NCBI RefSeq assembly: GCF_932526225.1
Contig: NC_064040.1
Coordinates: 14,050,856-14,114,855, forward strand
Direction of reading: 5' to 3'
DNA length: 64,000 nucleotides
DNA from: Nematostella vectensis
Lineage: Eukaryota; Cnidaria; Anthozoa; Actiniaria; Edwardsiidae
A program made the position numbers and the translations under genes. Under the pieces are notes generated by a model. The model did not search any database, was not told where the DNA came from, and was given only the letters and a program-made list of their open reading frames with translations. Positions 1-11,298 of the stretch are shown in pieces. Position 1 is the first letter of the stretch, and the number at the start of each line of letters is the position of its first letter.

Positions 1-471
1 AAGCGGTTGACAGCTATACAATACGCTAAGATAGACGAGAGCTTGCGGGGAGATAGTATTAATGGTCTCAATTTTACGATCAGTACAGTGCTCTTTGATG
101 TAAGTTATTAGAAGCTCGATATCTTTGGATTTCTATTCATTTGCGCAGATGCTTACTTGTAACAACAAATATTGTTTCCTCACCTTTCTTTTAGCTCCGT
201 TATTGAAGCACAAAGATCAATGGTAGTGAATCTCCCCTTCATTATTAAAACGTGCGATAAATGATAGTGGATGGGTACCTTTTTCACAGAAAATACATAA
301 TAATAAAAAAAGCTACGATGACGAAACCTTCAGTCCGTCCGCCATCTTGAAAATGTTCTATACCGTCATGCTTTGTGCGCTTAGTAAATATGCCACAGGT
401 AGACCTACCCGGTGAAATTACATTTTACCCAAGGAGATCTTCAAATTCTTGCGAAAAAGTTTCGTGTGTTC

Positions 472-474
<3 letters not shown>

Positions 475-505
<31 letters not shown>
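475..505. repeat. Poly-G tract
   Basis: Uninterrupted run of about 30 G on the plus strand. Similar long G/C runs recur at 3619-3637, 9248-9290, 9757-9778, 57811-57841 and 58146-58168, some of them inside a dispersed repeat family. Length is probably unreliable in the assembly. Confidence 0.9.
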
Positions 506-506
<1 letters not shown>

Positions 507-1200
507 GTTGGAGTTTGCGGTATTGACTTTTTTCAACGATATTGCGGAGCAATAAACATGCGGCGATTCGGTATTTCAAATTTGCCTTTTCAAAAACGCC
601 GCCCGTGGTACGGGATGATCTAGCGGGAAACCTGGAAAATGTTGGGGTGTCGCGCATGCTCTTCAAAACATTGTCCTTCTGTGCGGTATGCGGTACTTTT
701 TTTATGTGGTATTGCGGTATTTTCGAAAATTTTGTGTGGTATTGCGGTAATTAGACCCCCCAACGTCCTCCTTGTTCGGGGATAATAGTGGGAGGTAGGA
801 ACTTTCAACGGAGATTCTTTCTGACCTACATGCCAAAATATATCACTTGGCCAAAATGCGGTGTATGTTTGTGTGGTATCTCAGACATCAAAGGCTTTCG
901 CCCAGTCTTCCCTAAAGGGAGGTTATATTCAGTAAGCCTTAGCACAGAATACCAGTAACGTAGCCCCTATATCCTAATAACATAATTACTAGACTTTAAT
1001 AAAGAGTATTTTGCGTCTCCCATTGGGACCTCAACAACGTAACTCGCGAAATGTCCAGGTCCATACTGTCAGGCACGAATATCATAAAGTTTCAACAGCT
1101 TTATTCTAAAGTATAACGGCTAATAAATCTCCATATCTTTGTTACAATATAAGATTCCCAAATGCAAGTAGCCTGCTAGCCGGCTCTCCCGGGGGTTAGG

Positions 1201-1344
1201 TTAAAAAGGTATGTTAAACGCCTCTTTGAAACAGAGTAGTTGCGCTGTCGTTTCGAGCGTTAGCCCTTCGTCACTCCGAAACGAACGCTCGAAACGCCGG
1301 CGCAACTAATCTGTTTCACAGAGGCGTTTAACATACCTTTTTAA
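1201..1344. mobile_element. TTAA-flanked hairpin MITE
   Basis: Two arms of about 60 bp are inverted copies of each other. The outer ends read AAAGGTATGTTAAACGCCTC at the left and its reverse complement at the right, and each side is bordered by TTAA (1201-1204 and 1341-1344). TTAA target duplications are typical of piggyBac and Kolobok elements; the family assignment is inference. No coding capacity, length about 136 bp between the TTAA sites. Confidence 0.75.
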
Positions 1345-1856
1345 CCTTTGTGTTAATTTATGCCTTGTCTACACCACGCCTACGCAGACCATCTAGTTTT
1401 TCTACAGCTAGCCTGTAGTCTTTCTAGTTATACCACACATCTCCAGGGTTACGGAACAGTTTCATGTGGACGGAAATACCGAAAAAACGATTTTTACATT
1501 AACTGAGTCCCTACATTAAATACTACCATATTCTGAAATAATATTTACGGTAGCGATTTTATTTTAGATAATATTAGCGAAAAACTTTTTTAGAAGAATT
1601 ATAAGCATGACACATTTCGCGTTATAATCTTTTAATCCTGTTATCATTAGACTCGAATTTGCCCGTTACCGAGGAACGCGCCACGAGTGTTGTGATTTTT
1701 TCATTGGCGCTCACACTTCAGCTACTCTGTTCTACAATTTTCGATCATTTTCAGTATTTTTAGTATATATAACAAAGAAAAAACATGCCTCGCAAAATTC
1801 CTGTACGGGTGGGGGGGGGGTTCCTGTGGCGACCAAAAATGCCTCTTTTGAAGTTT

Positions 1857-2039
1857 TGCACCACGGGGATCCCCCAAACCCAGTGTGATTAATGAGTTCA
1901 CCTAGCAATTTAACCTGCGAGCCGGCTCTCCTGTATGTTTTTGTTGTTCGAACAACAAAAACATACAGGAGAGCCGGCTCGCAGGTTGAATTGCTAGGTG
2001 AACTCATAATCACACTGGGTTTGGGGGACCTGTGGTGCA
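1857..2039. mobile_element. Near-perfect 183-bp palindrome
   Basis: The whole segment is an inverted repeat with arms of about 90 bp meeting at GTTGTTCGAACAAC with almost no loop. It starts TGCACCACGG and ends CCTGTGGTGCA. It sits just downstream of the minus-strand gene ending at 2111 and would lie in that gene's 3' UTR if the 1558-1563 polyadenylation signal is used. Probably a MITE of the snapback type. Confidence 0.8.
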
Positions 2040-2110
2040 GGAAGGTGGGAGGAGTAGGATTCATCCCTGCGCTTTGATTGGCTAAAGGGTTAACAAATGA
2101 TGGTATAACG

Positions 2111-3913
2111 CTACCACTTTCCACCTGATACGACCGAGTCGCTATCGCTTTGCGAACCGCTCTTGCATAATCCAGGCCAGATCGAGTCCAGCATTTCGTC
2201 ACGCTTGCGTAATACTAAAGTTTGCAGCATGTAATAATTGTAAACTCGGCTGTTTGAATAATGCAACTTGAAAGGATGAACAAAAGTGATGTTCGTGTTG
2301 TAATACTTCCAAAAAGTCCCTTTCTTAAGAAAGTCTGGGACGCCATAGAGATACAACCCGTTTAGATTAACAGTGTTCTTGGACAAATCTAGCATTCGGA
2401 TCATTGACGTCACTGCCATTTCCAAGAAAACACGATTCTTGTAGAAATAACTACAGAGGGTGCTAAACATTTTTGCGAAGCGTTTGGGAATGTAAAATAA
2501 ATCCGACCAGCCTCGGTAACAGAATGGCTTCCCGTCACCATTTTCCAAGAAAATTCTTATAGCTTTGCTCATTAGTTTAGATTTTTTGCTTCTCGTGATT
2601 TCAGCTATTTCATTGTACGCATCCGCGCACGCAGATATTCCCATTTCCGTCTTCCACCACTGCCATTCGTCTAATTCCGGCTGTTTAAGCTGTTCCGCCC
2701 TGTCCTCTTCTCTTGGGAGTATTTCCAGCCCTTTGACAATCTCCTGTCCCTGCCAAATCAAAGTCTTATCCAAGCGAACGAGGTTCCACCAGTTGACTAT
2801 CATGTCATCGTTGATGTAAAGATAGCCGTTGTACCCAGGGTTCTCGCGAATCGCTCGTCCCATGCACTCGTAAGAAAAGAATCCTCTTATGCCTATATCA
2901 GTTATCTGGATTTTGTAAATATTGCTGGGTTCTGGTCCACAGACGAGGATGTTCGGAAACACATCCTGATAGAGGGCTTTCAGCGTCGGAAGGGAGTCGT
3001 ACACAGGCACGCTGTAGACTATCACAAGAAGAAGATCGATCCCGAACACTCGTAGACCTGGGGATTGTTTACAGGCTAGTTTTTCGCTGATGCTGAACGA
3101 GTTCTGGAGCTCTGTGAAAAAAAAAAACGGGTAGCAAATGGTCTTGGTGTCGTTAATGGCAGCGAGCATTTCGGGGGAAAAACGTGCAGAAGAAGATCTT
3201 ATGTCTAAATTGTGGGTAAAGCATTGCGAGAGATTTGTGTTGTGTCGCGAGACGGATCAAATGCATGCAAATTTCAGACATACAGTAGAAGAAAAAGTGA
3301 GACAAATTAAAAGAAAAGAGTATTTGTCTTTTTTTAGAAAACGAGCATTCGAACATTCTGCGAGTATTGAAAAAAAATCTGAAGACCCTTTCGCTACCTC
3401 TGATAGATAAAACCCAGATCCTATTTCAAGGGTGTGTCTAAAAACACAGGGTGGGGTCCAAAGCATTTATTCACTGGCCGCGGATCAAAGTTCTAATCGG
3501 CATCCGTCTAGGAACATTTTCTACCAAAATGCACTCATAAAACTATCTTCTTAACTACCAACGAAGGCGTCAACCGGAGTCGACTTCACATCCTCACTTG
3601 AGCAGGGTGGGGCTCGGACTCCCCCCCCCCCCCCCCTCCCTGCAGACACCCGCCTGCAATTGCAACCTTTCGCACATCATTCCCGCGCAATATTCCTCCC
3701 CCTTCCCCTGCGGAGCGCATTATCCAAGATGGCGGCCGGGTTATGCGAACTCCGTGTTTTCGGGGTTTTCGTGCCGGAAAAACTATCAAAGCCTACAGAT
3801 AGGCTAAATATAGTATTATACTACTTACCAGGGTTATGCAAAAAACCTGTTGCAAGAAACAGCAAAACAACCGTACCAGCAGTCAAAAACACAGTAACGG
3901 CCTTTCCTTTCAT
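2111..3913 (-). CDS. Type II membrane, glycosyltransferase-like protein
   Basis: Model: exon 1 3829-3913, exon 2 2111-3111, 361 aa, phase-1 intron with a GTAAGT donor and a long polypyrimidine tract before the CAG acceptor. Exon 1 encodes a short basic N-terminus followed by a hydrophobic signal anchor (about residues 5-25), the layout of Golgi type II enzymes. Exon 2 has a segment resembling nucleotide-sugar transferases (residues about 50-90, ending in PNILVCGP) and a DD pair at 130-131 in YLYINDDMIVNWWN, a possible metal-binding DXD equivalent. The C-terminus is Ser/Asp rich. The enzymatic role is inferred; I do not recognise a specific named family. A poly-C tract (3619-3637) lies in the intron. 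Confidence 0.72.
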
Positions 3914-5300
3914 TGCATTGAGCAGCAGTCAAAAATCACTGAGCAACTTTTCAACGAGATGCAACACTTGTACGAGGTGGATTGAATGACAACTCGAACA
4001 CCGCTACAATTGTCAGCTAAGCCACCAGAGCAGTAAACAACGCTCTTCCACGAGACGGTATAACGATGGTTATTGGCAGCTAAAAGAGGTGTAAGTAGAT
4101 TTTGGTTAATAGATGTGTAGATGCAGCATTCGACTTCCCTTCGACGCTTTGCACTTGAAAATACTTCCTCTAAACATACTTCATTTAATGCAGTATAAGG
4201 GGAAGAACTTTCAATTAGATTAAAAGCTATCAGAAGCTAAACTAGTAATATTTGATGGGGCAAGGCTGCCATCGGAAATGGACACCTCTTCACTGGATCT
4301 GTGATTAATTTTCTTTTTCGGTTTATTCATTTTTATTTCACAGCATGTGCCGCTTTTAGCCGTCTAGTGGAGTGCAAAATTATACATATTCGTGATAGGC
4401 GCTTATGTGGGATTCATATACATAAAATTCACAGGATAGTAAGATATTTTCCTAAATTTTCTCTTTTTGTGATTGATTTAAAAAAGTATAATAAAAAGCT
4501 TTATTTTCAGCTTTAGGGCAACGGCGACGCGCGCTAAGCGTGGCCGTCTTGAAAGATTTGTGGAAAAAGCCCGTGAGATGCAAGAATGGGCATGCTAATG
4601 GTAAATTTGCTGTAAACTTGTGTGGCGCGCGTTGCATTCTAACCAACAAGCTCTTTGGAATCATTTTAACGATTATTTTTTTTAACATTTTATTGTAAAA
4701 CAGTCCTTATACTGAACAAAATATCGGTAAAAGCTTCTCTGATTACCATTATTAGTCTGAGGGTAAATTAAATTGCCTAGTTTAACGAACATGCTATTAA
4801 CCTCTTTTCTTCCTCTCTTTGCATTCTCCTCTATCCATTCACCTATCAGAAGCTCCCCCACCCCACCCCCCCTTGCATTGTGGGGCCTGGGCCGTAGAAT
4901 GGGAGCACATTTTCAAAAATTACAAGGACATGACCAGTATGGGCGTGGCTGTGCCCCCAATACTTTTTTGATGATTTGTATCGTGTCCCCCCAATATTTT
5001 GAGGTCTGCTACAGCTCTGACAGTTATGTGAGAAATATAAAAATCCGTACGTAAACTAAATGCGCATGATATGTTGATATGATATGATTCCATGATATGA
5101 TGCTCCATTGTGATAAGAACGTTAGGGGCTATTACCAGATGCGCGGAGTCTTGTTTTCAATGTGTCACACTAATAGCTGACAGCTAAAACATTTTAAGTG
5201 GATGAAAAAGAACTCGTTTCTTTTCTTGTTGAATGTTTCGTGCGCCCCCCGTCTTGTGTTGTTGAATAAGCCTTGGCCAATGGAAGACCCCGTAGCTTTG
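3914..5300. other. Intergenic spacer
   Basis: Separates two minus-strand genes. No supported gene. Positions about 4850-5020 hold a copy of the dispersed repeat with a C-rich core (the GGGCCGTAGC family). The remainder is AT rich and I see nothing else in it. Confidence 0.55.
4850..5020. repeat. Dispersed GGGCCGTAGC-family repeat copy
   Basis: Shares phrases such as ATGACCAGTATGGGCGTGGC, GTGCCCCC and AATATTTTGAGGTCTGC with copies near 14865-15020, 56455-56530 and 57570-57860. The best copy (14865) has inverted termini, GGGCCATAGCAGG at one end and CCTGCTACGGCTCTG at the other, so this looks like a non-autonomous DNA transposon. Confidence 0.65.
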
Positions 5301-8300
5301 CTACTCGCTTATAAAGATGACCAAAAACGCCCCCATTAGAAGCGCAAACGAAGACAAGATGTGCCAGATATCATGTGCTCCGAAAAATCCAAACAGAGTA
5401 CATTCCTTATTCAGATTCCGAGATTTTGCAGGGCTCAGAGTCTTATCCGAGGTCGGAACCCCAAGGAACATATATAGTGCGGTTGCCATGGTAGCAAGGA
5501 ACACCACAATATACAGCGCTTGGAAAACGCGCAGTACTCGCCTTGGTGACGTCATGAAGTGGATATAGCTATAGCCGAACTTTATGATGATCTTTCCCAC
5601 AACGCTAAACATGGACGCCGCGATAGCGCCAAACAAGAACATATTGGAAATATCAGGTAGGAACAGAATAGGACAAAGGACGCAGGAAACGATGACGGCG
5701 AGGCAGAATATAACCACTTTAACAATATTTTCGTTTGTGGCGAAGATTGTCCCGTTTCGGAATGAGGTGTAGAACAGTTTGAGCAACGCCCATATAAACA
5801 TAAATATGCACCACGTGATCAGAACAAGGATGAACAAGACTTTGACCCAGTCCGGAAGCCTCCGATCTTCGGGTGTGGTGCCAGTTTGCCTGTCCTGTTT
5901 GTAGACGGATCCCAAGTAATTGAGCGCGAAGAGCGGGACAATGGCTACGAGAAAGAACACCGTGGCTTCTATCGGATTGGATATGCCTTCCTCCACGGGA
6001 CAACGCTTCGCGAAGAATCCATTGTACAGCGACAGCATAATGAGCCCTGCGATAACAAGCATAAAGGCACTGTCGAACTGAAATGTAACCTTCGTAGGAC
6101 ACAAGTGATACGTTAGAGAAAAGAACCCTTCGAATAGGAGCGCCCAAGCGAAGGCGTACCCTATGGTAAAGCAATACTTTCTCTTATAGGCTCGTGCGTA
6201 GAGTCGCGAAGCAAGCTGACGGCTACTGAGCTCATAACGGGGTACTGTTAGCTGGGGAAGATGGGCCTCGGGGCACGGGCAGACAAGTGTGTGGTGAGGT
6301 AGTGCTTCCCTTCCCGGGGGAGCCTCACGAGAAGCACCCCCTGCAGTTTCTACCTCCGCTGTTTTCTCTGCTTGGACGTAAAGCTCTGCCTCCATCACCA
6401 AGACTGAGAGCGCAAGAATCAACCCGTGGATCATGTAGGCCAGATTACTGATCATCAAGTTAAAAGGGATGTTAGTAAGAGTGCTGACGCGGTAGCAGAA
6501 CTCATTATAGAAGCACTTGTCTCGGTTGCCTTCAACCGACATTAGAAACCAGTTCTCGTAGACAAACTGGAAAGCACCGATGAGCAAAACACTCCCGACA
6601 ATGCAGGTGATGTAGGAGAATGTCTTGGGTCCGAATCCAAGCCAATGGTATTTGAGAACCTTTAGCATGGCAGACAAAACCCCGTGACCAGTAGAACGAG
6701 GGGTCCGGATCAATGGTTCCAGCTCGCCTGAGTTCTCAGTATTACCACACAAGGCCCCCTTCCACCGCGCCCTGCTGGAGATTTCAAGTGTACTCGTGCT
6801 TAGCATCGCAGCGTCGTCGATTAGAGTAAGAGGCTCTCTGAAGCACAACAGCGCCCAGACGGCTACGAAAATTCCCCCGAAGAGGGACACGAAGAACAGA
6901 GAGCACATCGGGGTCGTGTAGTCGTAACTGAACGTTTTGTGCAGAACAATTTTCACTGATTTCGTCTCGTTGTTTTTAGTAGTCATGTACACTCCGATAT
7001 AAATAGTGTTATTCTGTTGTACCCTAGGCCTTGAGACTTTAGACAGGACTATTCGCCCTTGTTTTTGAAAGGTAAGGAACATCAAAGGTTCGGTTTTACT
7101 TATCACGTTATGTTCCTCTCGGGTCACCCGATGACAAAAGCTTGATACCGCCAGGAAAGCATCCTCGGAAGCACTCGGCTCGTCCTCGGAGTACGTCGTA
7201 ATTGCGAGCTGGTGATCGTCAAAGTCGGGCGTATATTGAAAGATGACCTCACTATAACGGCTTATGGTAAAGTTCACTGTTTTGCCAAGCTGTAAGGTGT
7301 TCTTCGCGGTATCTATGTCAGCGGTGAATTCCAGTCCAGGGGTTCCAGAGAAAGTTACGTAGCGCTGAGTATGTGTCCCAAGGGAGGGAGGTGTTGGGAG
7401 ACAGATGTACTTTTGGCTGGGGTAAAGGAATCCCGTGTGGGGTGTAGTGAGGTGACCGGTATTTTCCCAGTGGGGAGGAGCGTAGATATTCACATGTAAT
7501 GAGCCTGAAAATAATCAGAAAATAGCAACGTGAATAACAGCTTTTTCAGTAGTTAATATAAATCTAGTAGTGGTGTGGAGGGGACTTTACGCCAACTTTT
7601 TACTACTATTCACTGAACCGGAGTATAATAATTGCTTTAGTACACTTTATTTTTCTTTAATTTTAAGGAAGGGACTTAGACAAATAAAGGTACGATTGCC
7701 TGCGAGTTTTCGATTTTTATATATTTAGAAATTTGTGGATTCAACAATCTTTTTAAGGAGCAGGAAATAAGGCAAAAACTTTATTTAGTAATGTTATCAC
7801 ATAGCGTGACGTGATGCGTATGTTATCAGCGTGACGTGATGCAAATGTTATCACATAGCGAGACGTGAATGCGTGACCTGTCAGCAAAAGGACGGAAGTC
7901 GAAACCAAAACTGATTTTGCAAACATTTTTCCGGGTAGTGACTAAGCAATAATCTCAAACAAACCTCATGAGCATTTCCTCCGTGTTATGTAAGACAATT
8001 TTAGCAATAAATCACTACAAAATAACAGTATACAAAAAGCTAAACATATATCTAAGTTAAAAATTCCCCGTTGACACGAAGACGTATTGACGTTTTGGTT
8101 GTGTTTACCTGGTAACAATGCTCGCTTCTTTACCCTCACACGGAGCAACGTATCCGCAGAACCCGCGGTTACTAGACATGTGTAAAGGTACCCTGGTATA
8201 TCGGGCAACCTGGAGCTGATAGCCAGAGATGACGAGGATAGATCCGCGCTCTCCGTAGACCAGAGACCTTTAGACGTGCAGGCAAAAGGTAGATCGCCGG

Positions 8301-8376
8301 CTCCCACAAGACCAAACATAAAGACTGCGAAGATCGGTAAATATCGCAGCATTCTCACATAGAATATTTTCCCCAA
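5301..8376 (-). CDS. SIDT: SID-1 transmembrane family protein (SIDT)
   Basis: Model: exon 1 8109-8376, exon 2 5301-7504, 823 aa, the usual length of SID-1/SIDT proteins. Exon 1 holds a signal peptide (hydrophobic core after MLRYLPIFAVFMFG). A beta-rich ectodomain follows, then about 11 membrane segments starting near residue 300. The CREST-type residues expected in this family are present: S552 and H556 in FFSLTYHLCP, D567 in FQFDSAF, and H800/H804 in HDIWH near the C-terminus. Known family members bind or move double-stranded RNA or act in lipid handling at the membrane; which role applies here cannot be told. A second in-frame Met (MLRY) eight codons in is an alternative start. The 604-bp intron has a GTAAAC donor and TTTTCAG acceptor. 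Confidence 0.93.
7795..7872. repeat. Short tandem repeat in SIDT intron
   Basis: About three degenerate copies of a unit containing TTATCACATAGCGTGACGTG, with a run-on ACGTGA motif. Lies in the intron of the SID-1 family gene. Confidence 0.6.
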
Positions 8377-9224
8377 AAGAGGTGAAAAGGCTTAGAGCAG
8401 TAAGCGGCGTTGTTCGCAGTCGAAACTTGCTCTGAATGCACAATACAGCCTTTGTCAGATCCTTGCGTTACACTCATTGACAGCATGTCACATGATCCCT
8501 TTCCTAGTAAAGAGCTTGGGATAAAAATAACCATCGAACTAATACCACGAAACGGCTTGGCGGGGGCTCTATGAATGCAAAAGGGGTGGTTGTCCTATCT
8601 TTTTTTAGGTTTTAAAATTCTACCGACAGATCACATCATCTGTTTTTATTGGACTGCTCCCCACCTCAAAGGTAATTTCCCTAGGGGCACAGGAACAAGT
8701 GATAACCAACAGGGATAAAATAGGTAAAAAAGAAAGCTTGATAATTTTTTTTTTTGAATTTACTGGTTATTAAAATTGACGTCTGGTAGTCTAAAATCTC
8801 GTCCGATTTCATTCATGTTTTCGGAATATAATATTTAGTCATATGTATTTGATGATCTACTGTTTTATTTGATTTATCGATAACCGATTTAAATTTATTT
8901 AGACTATCGTATGGACCTGTATTTTATGAACTTTCCAATATAATTTCCAAAATAACTGATGCCTTTTTTTTAATCTCGAAAAACATGCTCTTGTGACGTC
9001 AAAACCCATAGTTTTAGTTTTTACTCTCAACTGAATACGCAGTATACTAAGGCATGATGGGGATCATAGTGGCAAGTCTAAACTGATCAGGCAAATGTTT
9101 TTTTTGGCCGCATACTTTATTTTGTACCATTGCTTCGGACAACATTGCGTTATTCTTCAATTTGTTTTCGAGTAAGCATATACACATTTGTTGTCTTCAG
9201 CTCATGAAAGCCCGGCCTGCCAAG

Positions 9225-9310
9225 GCCGTAGCCACGGGGTGGGGCACGGGGGGGGGGGGGGGGGGGCACAGGGGGGGGGGGGGGTGGGGGCAAGTGGCCC
9301 CAATAATTAA
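9225..9310. repeat. Dispersed G-rich repeat fragment
   Basis: Begins CAAGGCCGTAGCCACGGGGT and continues into long G-runs broken by ACA, then CAAGTGGCCCC. It shares the GGCCGTAGC end of the dispersed family found at 4.9, 14.9 and 57.6 kb. Confidence 0.6.
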
Positions 9311-10030
9311 ATCAATTAAAAGGAAATGACCAGAAAAGGCAATCCGTGCTTCCTCCTTTTGGAGGAGCTTGGGGAGCCTACAATACAGTCACTTACTAAG
9401 TTCTGTCCCTGTACCGTAATACAATATCGAGCATGAAGTGGTTTCGACCCGTTTTCTATCCCGAGCCAAAAAAACTTGCATGCTTAATGGAGACTCTCTA
9501 ATTATTCATGTTGTGGACCTGGGAGATATTTATATATGCAGAGATATTTCGTAAGGGAGTTACAGGTCGCTCTGTTGTTATACAGAAAACTCTTTTCAAA
9601 TATCAGAAATATCTCTGCACGTCTGACGTCTGCAGACTACTAGACGTCAATTTGATAACGCCTAAATTCAAAAAATGTTATAAAGAATTCCTAACGAGCT
9701 GCCTTAATAAAATGACCATTACCTACATTAAATTTTAACATGTGATACTGGAGGGCGGGCGGGGGGGGGGGGGGGGGTTAAAAGTTTGCATGATACATAT
9801 TGCCTGTCTCTATATTGAGTTGCAAAATACTATTATCATGGCTATGTTAAGGTTGGTTCTCACTACAATGGTTCACACTATGCGAGTGCAACACATTATT
9901 GAATTTTTGACCGATTCTTACTGAAACAAAAGTGCAAGGGCAAAAGAATGCAACTTCTAAATTTTCTGCTGCTTGTGTTAGTGTAGAACAATTCTCACCT
10001 GTATTGGGCTTGTTTTTGTACTTGTATCTC

Positions 10031-10241
10031 AGTGAGAACCAGTCTTTATCCTAGTGAGAACCAGTCTTTATCCTAGTGAGAACCAGTCTTTATCCTAGTG
10101 AGAACCAGTCTTTATCCTAGTGAGAACCAGTCTTTATCCTAGTGAGAACCAGTCTTTATCCTAGTGAGAACCAGTCTTTATCCTAGTGAGAACCAGTCTT
10201 TATCCTAGTGAGAACCAGTCTTTATCCTAGTGAGAACCAGT
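10031..10241. repeat. 22-bp minisatellite, about 9.6 copies
   Basis: Near-identical head-to-tail units containing AGTGAGAACCAGTCTTTATC. There are no spacers between units, so it is not a CRISPR-like array. Confidence 0.95.
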
Positions 10242-11298
10242 TTGTTGATTACCTGTTGCCAGTCAGGTCAACAATGTTCGTTACAATGGGTACCATTTTC
10301 AACATGTCTGAATAAATATTTTTGCAGTAGATAAGCACATCCTGTTCCCATCTTATAGCTTGTGTCACACACTGAAATAATTTTCCTTTGCAGGGATTGC
10401 AAGTGTAGTGGCCAACAAGTGTTATACATACTTCTCGTTTGAGATTATTTTTAACATTTTTTGGCCACAAATAAAAACAATGGAAAGGCTGACATGTTCC
10501 CATTATTCTATTTTTTAATAAAGGAGAAGGTTAGTATGTATATGATTGTGATTAAACATAAAAAACACATTGATGGTTAAGCTATTTTAAAGATTAACAA
10601 AATGTTTATATCTTGAAATGAAGCATTAGGCCTAGTTCAAATGTCGCATTATCCATGAGCCGTATTCAATCCAAATGCTTGCAAATGAACCAAGGCAATT
10701 CTTTCATCTCCATTTGCATGCATTTGCATGGAATACAGCTCATGCATAATATGTTTTAACTTAGCCTTAAATATTCAATATATTCTCAATATATTTACAA
10801 AACTTAACAGACACTCAAGAAATAAGATATTATACACTTATTTCGAGAATACAGCACCCTCACCTAAATGCACACAAAATACAGATTTTTAAATGTAAAT
10901 GAAAGTTGGAAAACAATTCCTATTTAAAAAATCCTTTAGCAAATGGGTAGGGTGTGGGCTTCCTCTACAGTTGTTTGACAAAAGGTTGTTGTCAACTGGC
11001 TTTGCCTCTACACAACAAAGCCAGCATTGCCTAGCTGCATATATTAGCCACTGATACAGCATCTAAGCCTGAAGTTGTGGTGGCTTATATGTGCAGCTAG
11101 GCACTTCGGTTGTTTTACCCATGCTTACATGCGGGCTTGTTGCATAGTTGCACAGCCAGATGACGACAACCTCTTGACAAACAACTGTATACTGCTCTAA
11201 CACATTAAGCCAGTTGCTAGTGGAAAGCAACAAATTAAATGTAAAAACAAATGTCACCATATAAGCAGTCTCTGGTTTCCTCTGCTTTCTAAGGTTGG

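Larger units (their letters stand above)
1..1856. other. Gene-poor flank
   Basis: No supported coding region on either strand. The stretch holds a poly-G run near 475-505, a TTAA-flanked hairpin at 1201-1344 and otherwise AT-rich unique sequence. Short open frames here run through the G-run or have low-complexity translations and were not accepted. An AATAAA on the minus strand (1558-1563) could be a polyadenylation signal for the minus-strand gene ending at 2111. Confidence 0.6.
8377..11298. other. Intergenic spacer, SIDT to sororin
   Basis: No supported gene. Contains a G-rich dispersed repeat at about 9225-9310, a second G-run at 9757-9778 and a 22-bp minisatellite at 10031-10241. The remaining sequence is AT rich. 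The upstream region of the SID-1 gene is at the left edge and the 3' flank of sororin at the right edge. Confidence 0.55.

Noticed and set aside
375-808. Overlapping frames around the poly-G run
   Set aside because: Translations are dominated by Gly or Pro runs and have no domain or splice support.
1732-2202. 156-codon minus-strand frame
   Set aside because: It crosses the 183-bp palindrome and a poly-G run; it is out of frame with the accepted gene at 2111.
5719-6174. 151-codon minus-strand frame inside the SID-1 gene
   Set aside because: Shadow of the SID-1 family exon in another frame; no domain.
10031-10241. CRISPR-like direct repeats
   Set aside because: Units are head to tail without spacers, and the genome is animal.
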